Assembly: GCA_004211905.1 (NCBI GenBank)
Contig: SHBP01000002.1
Span: 178,665 to 242,664, forward strand
Reading direction: 5' to 3'
DNA: 64,000 bases
From: SAR92 clade bacterium
GTDB taxonomy: Bacteria; Pseudomonadota; Gammaproteobacteria; Pseudomonadales; Porticoccaceae
The position numbers were made by a program, and so were the translations under genes. The notes beneath the pieces are model-generated. The model had not been told where the DNA came from and did no database searches. It saw nothing but the letters and a program-made list of their open reading frames with translations. Shown one piece after another: positions 28,292 to 38,927 of the stretch. The stretch's first letter is position 1. Every line of letters starts with the position of its first letter.

Positions 28292-28446
28292 GGGAAAACG
28301 TCCTTAGAGTGAACCATTATTTTAACGCGGCTAGTAAACTGGCGCTATTTTTTAATTGAAGTTATTTAAAATAAGCGATATTTTTTTGATTCAGTCTAAT
28401 CTTCATAAACCGCTGTTACAATGGTGCCTGAGAAATAGGAGTAAGA

Positions 28447-29535
28447 ATGTTGCCTCGCCTTTTACTAGTATTGTCCTTAATTTGTCACTTCAGCATTGCT
28501 GAAGAGGTCGATGGCCTTTACGTCAGCCTAGTGCCGGTTGCAGATCAATCCGCCATATCTAAAGATCAGGGTGTAGAAGAGGCGCTAAATAATGTATTGA
28601 TCAAGTTAACAGGTAACAGTGAAATCATTAGCTCAGTCCGCCTAATTCCTTTTTTGGATAGTGCTAGTGATTATATTGATGCTCTAAGCTTTCAAGATTT
28701 ACCGTCAAATTTGGAGGAGTCGCTTGATGGGCGCAACATCGGGCTAGAGGTGAATTTTTCTCGGCCAGCCATAGACCAACTTATCCGTCGCGCTCAATTA
28801 CCAGTATTGCCATCTAATAGGCCGAAATTACTGGTTTGGATTGTAAAGGATGACGTCACCACAGGGCGCGAATTCTTAAGTCAAGATTTTATGAGTAGCG
28901 AGTTCTCTAATAGTATTGGGCAGAAGGTACTTGCGGATTTTTCAGTAGCAATGGAATCTCGAGGTATTCCCTACATGCTCCCTACATTTGACCTTGAGGA
29001 TCAGTTAGCATTATCTATTGATCAAGCTTGGAATCTCAGCGCAGATGATATTGAGTTGGCGTCAGAAAGATATAGAGCAGATGGTTGGATCGCACTGCGC
29101 TTTTATAGAACCAGTACAGGAGAAATAAGGGGTGCTTGGTTGTACCAGGCTGGAGGCAGGCGCGAGTTAGGTGATTTTAATACTCAGGATAATGAACCTT
29201 TTATTGCTCGAGAAGTTGACAGTTTATTAGATTCCTTAACACGTTCATTCAGTTATATTCCGCAGACTAACGCCAATGCACTCTTAGTTGAGATTGGTAA
29301 TGTTGAGTCCATTAGTAATTATGAAAGTGTCATTGAGCAATTTGAAAAATTGGAGTTAGTAGAGTCTTTTGATCTCTTCTCAATAAGCGGCAGCAGAATT
29401 CGTTTTAGTGTTGCAGCTGAAGGTGGGGCAGAATTGCTACATAAAGCGCTTGTTAGAAGTGGCCGGTTTCGCGACAAGGGTGGAGTTGCTCCAATAGATG
29501 CAAAATATCTCGTCTTTGATTGGATCAGTCAATGA
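28447..29535 (+). CDS. DUF2066 secreted protein
   Basis: A 362-residue protein with signal peptide (cleavage expected near IAEEVDGLYVS) and the DUF2066 pattern GVEEALNNVLIKLTGN. The rest is a mixed alpha/beta periplasmic domain. Function unknown. DUF2066 genes commonly precede hda, as here, where the stop overlaps the hda ATG. GGAG lies seven bases before the start codon. Confidence 0.85.
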   Translation: MLPRLLLVLSLICHFSIAEEVDGLYVSLVPVADQSAISKDQGVEEALNNVLIKLTGNSEIISSVRLIPFLDSASDYIDALSFQDLPSNLEESLDGRNIGLEVNFSRPAIDQLIRRAQLPVLPSNRPKLLVWIVKDDVTTGREFLSQDFMSSEFSNSIGQKVLADFSVAMESRGIPYMLPTFDLEDQLALSIDQAWNLSADDIELASERYRADGWIALRFYRTSTGEIRGAWLYQAGGRRELGDFNTQDNEPFIAREVDSLLDSLTRSFSYIPQTNANALLVEIGNVESISNYESVIEQFEKLELVESFDLFSISGSRIRFSVAAEGGAELLHKALVRSGRFRDKGGVAPIDAKYLVFDWISQ

Positions 29536-30233
29536 AATCTTTTAGGCAATTAAGCTTAGCTATCGCTCTAGATGACCAAGCAACTTTTGATAATTTCTAT
29601 GCGCCAAATGGTACGCCGCAGCATATGGCTACATTCTTATTGAAAGACGAGGGTAGGAAGTTTGCCTACTTGTCCGGCGCTAGTGGCACCGGATTGTCTC
29701 ATCTTCTTCAGGCGATCTGTCAGTCGACATCTCTAGGGCGAAATTCCGGTGCACTTTACTTGCCTCTTGAGGAGTTGTCCCAATATCCACCTGAGCAGGT
29801 ATTAGAGGGCTTAGAGAGCGCACCTTTGGTGTGTATAGACGATTTACAGTTAGTTTCGGGCCGCGAAGATTGGTATGTTCCACTCTTCAACTTGTTTAAT
29901 AATTGCCGTGATACAGGGTGTCGTCTAATGATTGCCTCGCACCTACCTGCAGATCAGCTCGATATTAAATTAGAGGATTTACTGTCACGACTAAAATCTG
30001 GTGTCTCATTACATCTCCAAAACTACAAAGACGCAGATCAAAGACGTCTATTGCAATACCGATCTAATAGGCGTGGACTCTATCTCTCGGATGAAGTTGC
30101 GTTGTTTCTATTAAACCGCTTGCCGCGAGACACTCATGCGTTGATGGAGGCTCTCGATATTTTGGATAAAGCCTCACTAAGAGAACAACGACGTCTAACA
30201 ACACCTTTTGTGAAGGAAGCTCTAGGGCTTTAA
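29532..30233 (+). CDS. hda: DnaA regulatory inactivator Hda
   Basis: A 233-residue AAA+ protein related to DnaA domain III. With the loaded sliding clamp it stimulates ATP hydrolysis by DnaA and so limits re-initiation. The N-terminal RQLSLAIAL is the QL-S-L type clamp-binding motif. The Walker A region SGASGTGLSHLLQA has Ser-His where most ATPases have Lys-Ser/Thr, as in E. coli Hda; Walker B is VCIDDLQLV. I start at ATG 29532, which makes an ATGA overlap with DUF2066; a TTG at 29520 would add four residues. Together with diaA the window carries both a positive and a negative DnaA regulator. Confidence 0.94.
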   Translation: MKSFRQLSLAIALDDQATFDNFYAPNGTPQHMATFLLKDEGRKFAYLSGASGTGLSHLLQAICQSTSLGRNSGALYLPLEELSQYPPEQVLEGLESAPLVCIDDLQLVSGREDWYVPLFNLFNNCRDTGCRLMIASHLPADQLDIKLEDLLSRLKSGVSLHLQNYKDADQRRLLQYRSNRRGLYLSDEVALFLLNRLPRDTHALMEALDILDKASLREQRRLTTPFVKEALGL

Positions 30234-30238
30234 TGGCT

Positions 30239-31768
30239 CTAAACACCCCCTATTATTTGAGTAATGGCTCCTCGCTCATACAACCTCATGAAGGCTTCGG
30301 TAACGGTGGGATCAAATTGATTACCCTTTTTTAACTTCAAATAATCTACCGCTTCTTCAACTGGCCAAGGATTCTTATAGCAACGTTCATTGATGAGAGC
30401 ATCGAACACGTCAACCAAGCCAACAATCCGGGAAGGTAAGGGAATGTCGTCACCCAACTTTCCTTCTGGATAGCCCGACCCATCCCAATGTTCATGGTGG
30501 CTAAGAGCAATATCTTTGGCGACTCCCATCCGATCAATTTTCCCAAGAATAGAGGCTCCTATGACGGTGTGGGTGCGCATGATATCGAATTCTTGATCTG
30601 ACAACTTGCCTGGTTTTTGTAATATATTATCCGGAATCCCCATTTTGCCAACATCATGTAGTCTTGAAGCCTGACCCCATGCGCGGGCTGTCGATTCAGA
30701 TAAGCCCATTTCTAAAGCAATAATTTCCGTATAACGAGCCATTCTATTGATGTGTGCGGCGGTGTCTCTATCCTTGAATTCGGCAATGTCTGCCATTGTA
30801 TTGATTAGCTGTTGGTAATCATCTTCATGTTGGTTATGGAGTCTAAAGCTTTCAAGCATACTGGCACATTGGGTTACAAATACCTCCATGATGGCCAAGT
30901 CATGTTCTGATAGGTCTGGTTCGGATTCCAAGTAAACAAGTGCAACAACATTATCGTCGATCATCAAAGGTATAAAGTTTTTGTGCCCTGTATGCTTTGT
31001 GGATTGGTGTTTTCCCAAGCGCAAGGCCTCATGTGCTTTAAAAAGATTAAGCGGGTCGTCCTTATCTATTCGAAAATAAGAAAAATCCCCCTCAGCACAT
31101 TCGATTTTTCCAACATTATCAGTGATGCTGGCAATTAAGAGTCCGAGAGACAAAACCCCCGAGTGGCCATTTATTCTGCATAATACTTTTAACTGACTTA
31201 ATAGCGATTTAAAAAATTTTGATTCTGACTGCCGGCCTGCATGATAAAGTTTTGGAGTTTGAACAAGTACTCGTTGTAGTCCCTTGGAATAGCGCTCCAA
31301 TCGATAAATATCATGATAGCCTTTGAGAGCGAGGCGCAATTGTACATATAAATTTTGACTAGTCAGATTGGTTTTGGGCAAGTAGTTATCAATATCATAA
31401 TTATCAATCACATAACGTTCAGGAGCGAGGCCCGGTTGGCCAGTACTAACAATAATTCGAGACACCTTATTATTTAGCTCATTCCTAATGTATTCAATTA
31501 AATCTAGTCCTGAGGTATCAGTCTCCATCACAATATCAATAATCATTACTGCAATATCAGTGTGTTGCTCAATGAGATATCTAGCCTGCGAACTACTATT
31601 AGCAATTATAATGTCTAGTTTTAAGCTCTTGTACTCAAAACTTCGAAGACTCAACTGGGTAACAGCTATGATGTCAGGATCGTCATCGACCAATAAAACT
31701 TTCCAACGAGAATAGGTAGAATCTTCAATAGGGTCTTTCTCAATACTTTTTTGGGGCACTAGACGCAA
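30239..31768 (-). CDS. Response regulator with DUF3369-like middle and HD-GYP output (cyclic-di-GMP phosphodiesterase type)
   Basis: A 509-residue protein. Receiver domain at about residues 22-150 (acidic pocket Asp28-30, phospho-acceptor Asp78 in MIIDIVME). A middle domain of DUF3369/GAF type follows to about 310, then HD-GYP at about 325-500, with HDVGKMGIPDNIL (His371-Asp372) and HHEHWDGSGYPEG (GYP at 432-434). The HD-GYP ligands are intact, so hydrolysis of cyclic di-GMP is expected. It follows the histidine kinase gene by 49 bases, its likely partner. It converges on hda. Confidence 0.92.
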   Translation of the reverse strand: MRLVPQKSIEKDPIEDSTYSRWKVLLVDDDPDIIAVTQLSLRSFEYKSLKLDIIIANSSSQARYLIEQHTDIAVMIIDIVMETDTSGLDLIEYIRNELNNKVSRIIVSTGQPGLAPERYVIDNYDIDNYLPKTNLTSQNLYVQLRLALKGYHDIYRLERYSKGLQRVLVQTPKLYHAGRQSESKFFKSLLSQLKVLCRINGHSGVLSLGLLIASITDNVGKIECAEGDFSYFRIDKDDPLNLFKAHEALRLGKHQSTKHTGHKNFIPLMIDDNVVALVYLESEPDLSEHDLAIMEVFVTQCASMLESFRLHNQHEDDYQQLINTMADIAEFKDRDTAAHINRMARYTEIIALEMGLSESTARAWGQASRLHDVGKMGIPDNILQKPGKLSDQEFDIMRTHTVIGASILGKIDRMGVAKDIALSHHEHWDGSGYPEGKLGDDIPLPSRIVGLVDVFDALINERCYKNPWPVEEAVDYLKLKKGNQFDPTVTEAFMRLYERGAITQIIGGV

Positions 31769-31817
31769 GGTTTTATTCCTTTAGAGTTCTTTTAAATATA
31801 TCTAACCAGCCTTATGA

Positions 31818-33290
31818 TTAAATTTGTAGTGGGAACTGAACGTTAAATTCTGCTCCCTGATCTACATCAGCGTTACAGGTTATCTTGCCTTGGAGATCTT
31901 CAGTCACAATCGAGTGGCAAATATAAAGACCTAATCCGGAGCCACCAGTCCTTTGAGACCTAAAAAATGGTTCAAATATTTTGTCAGAAATAGATGGGCT
32001 TATCCCAACGCCATCATCTCTATAACGCAGTGCAATAGCACTCTCAGATTCGAGGAATCGCCATTCTATGCGAATAATGCCCCCATAGTGCGGGTAACCA
32101 TGGCCAAGACTATTAATTACAAGGTTGGTAATTAATTGTTCTATGAGGCTAGGGTTACCGTTTAGGGCCACAGAAAGTGGACATTCTATTTCTACAAGAA
32201 CCGACTTTACTTTCAGTTGATGGCTTAAATTATAAATCGTATCTTCAGTAATTTTTTTAAGGCTAAAATCTCTAGACCCCTGACTGTGACGGTCGATTGA
32301 ACTTTGCTTAAAGCTCTCCATTAAACGGCCTGCTCTGGACAAATTTTTGGATGCTAGCAGTGCTGTTTCCTGAAGGGTCGTCGCGTGAAATTTAATTGCT
32401 TCGATATTGGCATTTTCAGACCCTAATTCATAGGTAACAAGGCTAACAGCATCTTGCATTTGGCTTACCGCACTAACGGCGATACCCACTGGGGTGCTCA
32501 ATTCGTGAGAAAATCCAGACACCATACGCCCTAGAGATGCAATTTTTTGGCTTTTGACTAATTCTTTTTCGGTCTTCGAAAGTCTGGCTAAGTTTTCTCC
32601 TAAGGAATTTTTTTGGTGTTTTAAATTTTCTAATTGATCAACAATAGTGCGCATCATTGGCCTAAAAATAAACAGTCCTATTAGTATCAAAGCAATGAGA
32701 CTCAAAATCCAAAGGAATACTTCAATTCGTCTTGTGCGCTCATACTCCTTTTTTGAGAGCACAACGTGCGATCCAACAATTCTTTTCATTAATTGTGTGA
32801 GGCTTTCAGTAAGGTTAAGAAAATTTGAGCTTAAAATGGGTTGTCTACTTATCTGTTCATTTGCGCTCGTTGAGAGGGTTCTTGTCAAGTCGATATAGTC
32901 AGAGATTTGACGATTAAGTCGTATGGAATCTATTTCTATTTCATCGACTTTAATTTGTACCCCAAGATTTTTGGATTGTTCCTTATCCAAAGATGACTGA
33001 TGATTACTTGTCAAGGCGGTTAAAGAGTCTAAAAGTTTCTTACGGTAGTTTTGTTGTTGCTTATTACTTTCAGAACCAATTAGGAGGAGGTGATAGAGCT
33101 CTATTTCTTTTAACAAAACCTGTGTTTTACCAGCTTCGACAATAACATTTGAATAATACTGTTGTTCAGAGATTGCTCTGTAAAGGTAAAGCATTGAGGC
33201 GGTAGTTGTTACAGCTAACAATCCAAGAGCAACAACATAACGAGCAGTCAGGTTTTTTAGGCTTAGATTGTCTGGGTGGGATTTAAACAT
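31818..33290 (-). CDS. Membrane sensor histidine kinase
   Basis: A 490-residue kinase: TM1 at about residues 17-36, a 150-residue helical periplasmic sensor, TM2 at about 191-210, a coiled linker, then the H-box GFSHELSTPVGI (His262). The ATPase domain has an N-box (LITNLVINSLGHG), DDGVGIS and GGSGLGLYI. H-boxes with the HEL-TP pattern often accompany DUF3369 HD-GYP regulators, and exactly such a gene follows. The signal sensed is unknown. Confidence 0.92.
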   Translation of the reverse strand: MFKSHPDNLSLKNLTARYVVALGLLAVTTTASMLYLYRAISEQQYYSNVIVEAGKTQVLLKEIELYHLLLIGSESNKQQQNYRKKLLDSLTALTSNHQSSLDKEQSKNLGVQIKVDEIEIDSIRLNRQISDYIDLTRTLSTSANEQISRQPILSSNFLNLTESLTQLMKRIVGSHVVLSKKEYERTRRIEVFLWILSLIALILIGLFIFRPMMRTIVDQLENLKHQKNSLGENLARLSKTEKELVKSQKIASLGRMVSGFSHELSTPVGIAVSAVSQMQDAVSLVTYELGSENANIEAIKFHATTLQETALLASKNLSRAGRLMESFKQSSIDRHSQGSRDFSLKKITEDTIYNLSHQLKVKSVLVEIECPLSVALNGNPSLIEQLITNLVINSLGHGYPHYGGIIRIEWRFLESESAIALRYRDDGVGISPSISDKIFEPFFRSQRTGGSGLGLYICHSIVTEDLQGKITCNADVDQGAEFNVQFPLQI

Positions 33291-33455
33291 TCCATGTTCT
33301 CTATTATATAAACATCCTGTTTATTCTTATGTGCCATAATATTATATTCTAGCTTAATTCTAAGTCTTACTAGTTGTAGCTTAACAATCAATAGCTGTAA
33401 AGCTAACAACGACATATCGTCGATGATCCTATACGAACTTTGGGGCCTTGGGAGT

Positions 33456-35312
33456 CTAAGAGGGGCACTGATCACAGTATAGATACACGCCCTTGGGGTC
33501 GTTCAGTGTTTCCATCATCCTTATAGGTCCAAAAATTTTGTCAGTATAATAATGAAGACTTTTAGGAATCAGACTTCCCAGTTTAGGGGTTATACCGATT
33601 GCACCTAAAAAGCGAGCTACATTGTTATTTATTTCGGTTATCAAGGTTTCAAAAGGCGTCATTTCTTTACGCGGATAATCGATGGTATAGTCTTGGATTT
33701 CTGCAAGCATGGCTGCAACTTCGATAGCATCTTTGAGGTCACCAATTTCATCAATTAAGCCGTTATCTATAGCCTGAGTTCCCGTCCATACTCTTCCTTG
33801 AGCTATTTCATGGATTTTATCTGGAGTCGAGTCGCGACCCGATGCAACTAGGGCCAAAAATCGTGTATAAATATTATCTACCCCTGATTGAATAATTGCC
33901 TGTGCCGGTTTACTCAAGGGACGATCGATTTGCATCATGGACGATATATCGTTGGTACCAACACCGTCAGAATAGACACCTAGTTTCGCCAGGGATCGAT
34001 CAATAGTTGGAATTACTCCCCAAACCCCGATTGATCCAGTAATGCTAGTTGACATGGCTAATACTCTATCGGTCTCAGCGGCAATCCAATAGCCCCCCGA
34101 TGCAGCAACACTTCCCATGGAAACCACGACTGGAACTCCCTCCGCGCGAGTGACGTTGATGGAATCGCGTATAATTTCGGATGCAAAAGCGCTGCCGCCG
34201 CCGCTATCTATCCGCAACACGATTGCTTTCACTTTTTCATCTTCACGTAAATTTGAAAAGATCCCTGCTAGGGTATCACCCCCGATGGAGCCCTCTGGTT
34301 GTTCGCCATCCATAATTGAGCCGCTTGCCACAACCACAGCTATCTGATTTTCGTTTTCAGGATTTTGATTGGCTCTAACTCGAATGTTTTTTAAATAGCT
34401 AACCATATCAATGCTATCAAATTCGTCAGTTTCTCCTGGGATAGTGTCATTAAGGTAATCATTGATCTCAGTTCGTGTTGCAATGGTATCGATCAAGCCG
34501 GCATTTTTTGCTAGTAGCGCTGTGTCTCCACCGTTTTCGGCTAACGCAAGATGAAGATTATTAGTGTAATTATTAATAGTACCAGTCTCGAGGGAGCGTA
34601 GATCTTCAATCTCTGAACTATAAAAGCTCCACAAGTCATCTAATAAAATGCGAGTTTCCTCTCGTACTTGGGGTGACATGCTGTTTCCCATAAGCGGTTC
34701 TACTGCACTCTTGTACTGGCCGGCCCTAAAAATATTCACGGTGATGTCTAGTTTATCCAGAGCTTCTTTAAAGTAACTACGATAGGAAGAAAAACCGTTA
34801 ATAATGACTCCACCAAGGGGGTTGAGAATAATTTCATTGGCGTGAGCAGCCAGAAAATACTGAGACTGGCTATAGTAATCTCCTACCGCAATGATTGGTT
34901 TTTCGGTTTTGAAACGCTGAAGAGCGAAGCCAATTTCTTCCAATTTGCTTAGGCCACCACCTACCATATAGTCTGTATCAAGCAATAAGTGTGTAATTCT
35001 TACGTCATCACGGGCGGTGTCAATTGCTTCAATTACATCCCTAACAAGCGTCTCGGAATTTTGCTGTCCAGTTTGAGAAAAAATTTGGTTTAAAGGGTCG
35101 GTATAGGTTTTCTGGTCCACAAGGACACCTTGGGGAGCAAGGTAGAGAGCGCCTTTCTCTGGAACCGGCGGCACAGCATCACCAAAGGTTCCGGCCAGAA
35201 TAGAAATGAAGAAAACCAAAATAACGAAGCTGAAAAAATACCTGACACCGGTCAAAATCTTACCGATGAAAGTAAATATACGTCTAAAAATGCCTGGTTT
35301 TTTGTCCGTCAT
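33456..35312 (-). CDS. sppA: Signal peptide peptidase SppA, 67K type
   Basis: A 618-residue membrane-anchored serine protease with one N-terminal helix (about residues 24-43) and two tandem protease-like domains, which degrades cleaved signal peptides in the membrane. The catalytic Lys201 lies in FRAGQYKSAVEPLM of the first domain and the nucleophile Ser405 in SVAASGGYW of the second, equivalent to E. coli Lys209 and Ser409. Length equals the E. coli double-domain form. The 165-base gap to the histidine kinase gene contains no convincing gene. Confidence 0.95.
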   Translation of the reverse strand: MTDKKPGIFRRIFTFIGKILTGVRYFFSFVILVFFISILAGTFGDAVPPVPEKGALYLAPQGVLVDQKTYTDPLNQIFSQTGQQNSETLVRDVIEAIDTARDDVRITHLLLDTDYMVGGGLSKLEEIGFALQRFKTEKPIIAVGDYYSQSQYFLAAHANEIILNPLGGVIINGFSSYRSYFKEALDKLDITVNIFRAGQYKSAVEPLMGNSMSPQVREETRILLDDLWSFYSSEIEDLRSLETGTINNYTNNLHLALAENGGDTALLAKNAGLIDTIATRTEINDYLNDTIPGETDEFDSIDMVSYLKNIRVRANQNPENENQIAVVVASGSIMDGEQPEGSIGGDTLAGIFSNLREDEKVKAIVLRIDSGGGSAFASEIIRDSINVTRAEGVPVVVSMGSVAASGGYWIAAETDRVLAMSTSITGSIGVWGVIPTIDRSLAKLGVYSDGVGTNDISSMMQIDRPLSKPAQAIIQSGVDNIYTRFLALVASGRDSTPDKIHEIAQGRVWTGTQAIDNGLIDEIGDLKDAIEVAAMLAEIQDYTIDYPRKEMTPFETLITEINNNVARFLGAIGITPKLGSLIPKSLHYYTDKIFGPIRMMETLNDPKGVYLYCDQCPS

Positions 35313-35342
35313 TTAAAAATCCTTTTTGATCACATGAAATTG

Positions 35343-35687
35343 TTACAGATTATTTTTTTGTCGCAGACGCGCATTGATCGTCGCGGCAGAAAATAATATT
35401 ACAACTAATATTAGCTCTATAAAGTCCAAATTTTGAGGCTCCGGTCCGCTGACTTTCCAAATTGCAGCAACAAAAAACGGAAGCATTACAAAGCATACCC
35501 ATATCAAGGTTCGTATTCCACCTTCAATAATACCTGGGATAAAGACAATCAGAGGCAGCAAGGTAAAAGGATAGGCTATTATAGGCTCACCTTTAACCCA
35601 CAGGTTTATCGTCAGTATGAGTAATAAAATAAAAAAGCTTGCTCGAGTGGCCAACTTTGCGCTGGCTATTTTTTGTTCAACTGTCAA
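35343..35687 (-). CDS. DUF2069 small membrane protein
   Basis: A 114-residue protein with four hydrophobic helices (about residues 15-30, 37-55, 58-78 and 88-105) and a basic C terminus. Size, topology and the position directly after wrbA/arsC genes match the DUF2069 family. Role unknown. It lies 31 bases after the WrbA-like gene and 30 bases before sppA, so it is probably part of one minus-strand unit. Confidence 0.8.
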   Translation of the reverse strand: MTVEQKIASAKLATRASFFILLLILTINLWVKGEPIIAYPFTLLPLIVFIPGIIEGGIRTLIWVCFVMLPFFVAAIWKVSGPEPQNLDFIELILVVILFSAATINARLRQKNNL

Positions 35688-35718
35688 TTTAGACTACCTA
35701 TCTTTTGAGTAAATCGAG

Positions 35719-36668
<950 letters not shown>

Positions 36669-36877
36669 ATTGGAGTTCTCATTAATCTTGTGCATGCGAA
36701 CATTGTAAGGGCAATTAAACCAAACGAAAAGAAAGCATTGCGCCAGAATTTTTGTTGCCTATAACCTTGGTTTAGATACAATTTTTAGTTCATCCAAATC
36801 GCAAAAAATAAGTTATGCTACGTGCCTTCAATTGTACGATAACGAGTTGAGTTGGGATTTAGTAACAAGAGGTCAGA

Positions 36878-37336
36878 ATGTTTAAGAAAGTATGTTTAGT
36901 AATGTGTTTTTTGGTGGGGTGCTCTGGGGATAATAGTGAGTCGATGGTGGGTTTAGCTGATTCTCAATATCCTCTTTTAGAGGGCGGGACAATAGATGTT
37001 AAAGCTCATGATAAACTCCTGATCATCAATTATTGGGCTATTTGGTGCGCCCCTTGTCGTAAAGAAATTCCGGAGTTGAATGAGCTGGCTACCCACTATG
37101 CTGACAGGCTTACGGTAGTTGGGGTAAATTTCGATGGATCTCAAGATGATGTCCTGCGCAGTGAAATAACTAAGTTAGGAATTAAGTTTCCAAGTTTGAT
37201 TCAAGATCCTCGTGAAACCTGGGGGTTAGAACCTGTATCAATACTGCCAGAGACTCTAATTATCAGTGGTGAAGGAAAAGTGCTACATAGATTGATTGGC
37301 CCGCAAACATTGGCGTCTATTGAGAAGCTGTTGTAG
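36878..37336 (+). CDS. TlpA/ResA-like thioredoxin-fold lipoprotein
   Basis: A 152-residue protein with signal peptide and lipobox FLVGC (Cys15), so probably lipid-anchored in the periplasm. The redox motif is WCAPC (Cys57, Cys60) in INYWAIWCAPCRKEIPEL; the cis-Pro is in ILPETLII. It would exchange disulfides in periplasmic partners such as c-type cytochrome apoproteins or misfolded proteins. Transcribed alone, divergent from the arsC-like gene. Confidence 0.88.
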   Translation: MFKKVCLVMCFLVGCSGDNSESMVGLADSQYPLLEGGTIDVKAHDKLLIINYWAIWCAPCRKEIPELNELATHYADRLTVVGVNFDGSQDDVLRSEITKLGIKFPSLIQDPRETWGLEPVSILPETLIISGEGKVLHRLIGPQTLASIEKLL

Positions 37337-37425
37337 TGGATTCCCCTGCAGGGGTATAGTTGATGGGATAATTTCGTCATAAGATGGATAAATTAAAATT
37401 ACACTACGCTTGATGAGAGGCAATT

Positions 37426-38844
37426 ATGAAAGATTTACGAAAATTCTACATTGATGGTCAGTGGATCGATCCAGTCCAAAGTAATGATCTTGATGTTGAA
37501 AATCCGGCGAGTGAAGAGTTGGTAGCCACCATCTCTCTGGGAGCCGAAGCAGATGTAAATCATGCGGTAGCAGCCGCCAGGCGCGCTTTTCCAGGTTACT
37601 CACAGATGCCCGTTGATGAGCGTATTTCACTGATGGAGAAGCTGCTCCAAATTTACGTTGATCGCTACGATGAAATGGCAGTTGCCATTTCTATAGAGAT
37701 GGGTGCGCCAATCTCTTTCGCTACTGCTGCCCAGGCAGATACCGGCCGTGGACATATCAACTCTGCTATAGAAGCATTAAAACAATTTGAGTTTGAACGC
37801 CAAGTGGGTAATACCCGCATCGTCAAAGAAGCTATAGGTGTTTGTGGTTTTATCACGCCTTGGAACTGGCCTATTAATCAGATAAGTTGCAAAGTCGCGC
37901 CAGCACTTGCGACAGGTTGCACAATGGTGCTTAAGCCCAGTGAAATCGCGCCTATTTCGGGGTACTTATTCACTGAAATGATGCACCAAGCAGGTTTTCC
38001 TGCGGGGGTTTACAACATGGTTAATGGTGATGGGCCTAATGTTGGTGCTGTCATAGCTGGGCACTCTGAGGTAGACATGGTTTCGTTTACAGGATCGACA
38101 CGTGCAGGAATTCTTGTTGCCAAGGCCGCGGCTGATACTGTTAAGCGTGTAACTCAGGAATTAGGCGGTAAGTCACCCAATATTATCTTTGAAGATGCCG
38201 ATCTAGAGACTGCAGTGACAGCGGGTGTCAATCATATGATGGGTAATACTGGTCAGTCCTGTAATGCACCGTCTCGAATGCTAGTGCATTCATCTGTTTA
38301 TGACAAAGCCGTAGTTATGGCAAAGGAAGCAGCTGGTAATGTTGCTGTAGATCAACCGACTAAAGAGGGGCAGCACTTGGGGCCACTTTCAAGTCGCGTG
38401 CAGTTTGATAAGGTCCAAGGTCTGATTGAAAAAGGGATTGAAGAAGGCGCGACACTGGTTGCCGGCGGTCCTGGCAAGCCCAAGGGTTTGGAAACGGGCT
38501 ATTTTGTCAGGCCAACTGTTTTTGCGAATGTCACTAATGAGATGACGATTGCCCAAGAAGAAATCTTTGGTCCTGTTCTAAGTATGATCCCTTTTGAAAC
38601 CGAAGAGCAGGCTATCCAAATCGCTAATGACACGCCTTATGGGCTTGCTGCTTATTTCAGCACCACAAGTGAGGAGAGGGCTGCTCGGGTTGCATCACAG
38701 TTACGCGCGGGAATGGTGAGTATTAATAGCGCTTCCCAAGATTACACGGCACCCTTTGGCGGTTATAAGCAATCGGGTAATGGTCGAGAGTGGGGTGAGT
38801 TTGGTTTTGATGATTTCTTAGAAATTAAAGGAATTACTGTTTAA
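37426..38844 (+). CDS. Aldehyde dehydrogenase (NAD(P)+-dependent)
   Basis: A 472-residue aldehyde dehydrogenase. The catalytic Cys279 is in GNTGQSCNAPSRM, the general base Glu245 in QELGGKSPNIIF, the oxyanion Asn in TPWNWPINQ and the coenzyme loop in FTGSTRAG. It oxidises an aldehyde to the acid; substrate not evident. GAGAGG lies about seven bases before the ATG. It stands alone, converging on the permease gene. Confidence 0.92.
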   Translation: MKDLRKFYIDGQWIDPVQSNDLDVENPASEELVATISLGAEADVNHAVAAARRAFPGYSQMPVDERISLMEKLLQIYVDRYDEMAVAISIEMGAPISFATAAQADTGRGHINSAIEALKQFEFERQVGNTRIVKEAIGVCGFITPWNWPINQISCKVAPALATGCTMVLKPSEIAPISGYLFTEMMHQAGFPAGVYNMVNGDGPNVGAVIAGHSEVDMVSFTGSTRAGILVAKAAADTVKRVTQELGGKSPNIIFEDADLETAVTAGVNHMMGNTGQSCNAPSRMLVHSSVYDKAVVMAKEAAGNVAVDQPTKEGQHLGPLSSRVQFDKVQGLIEKGIEEGATLVAGGPGKPKGLETGYFVRPTVFANVTNEMTIAQEEIFGPVLSMIPFETEEQAIQIANDTPYGLAAYFSTTSEERAARVASQLRAGMVSINSASQDYTAPFGGYKQSGNGREWGEFGFDDFLEIKGITV

Positions 38845-38927
38845 AGCTGTCTGAGTGGGAAGTAAATAGGAAATGCACTTTTACCTTACGTTCACACTGG
38901 TAGCTTCCTAATGTGAAAATAAATCTA

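Noticed and set aside
33263..33475. A 70-codon minus-strand frame between the histidine kinase and sppA
   Set aside because: It overlaps the start of the kinase gene and the end of sppA, has no recognisable motif and no convincing ribosome site; the 165-base gap looks like promoter sequence.
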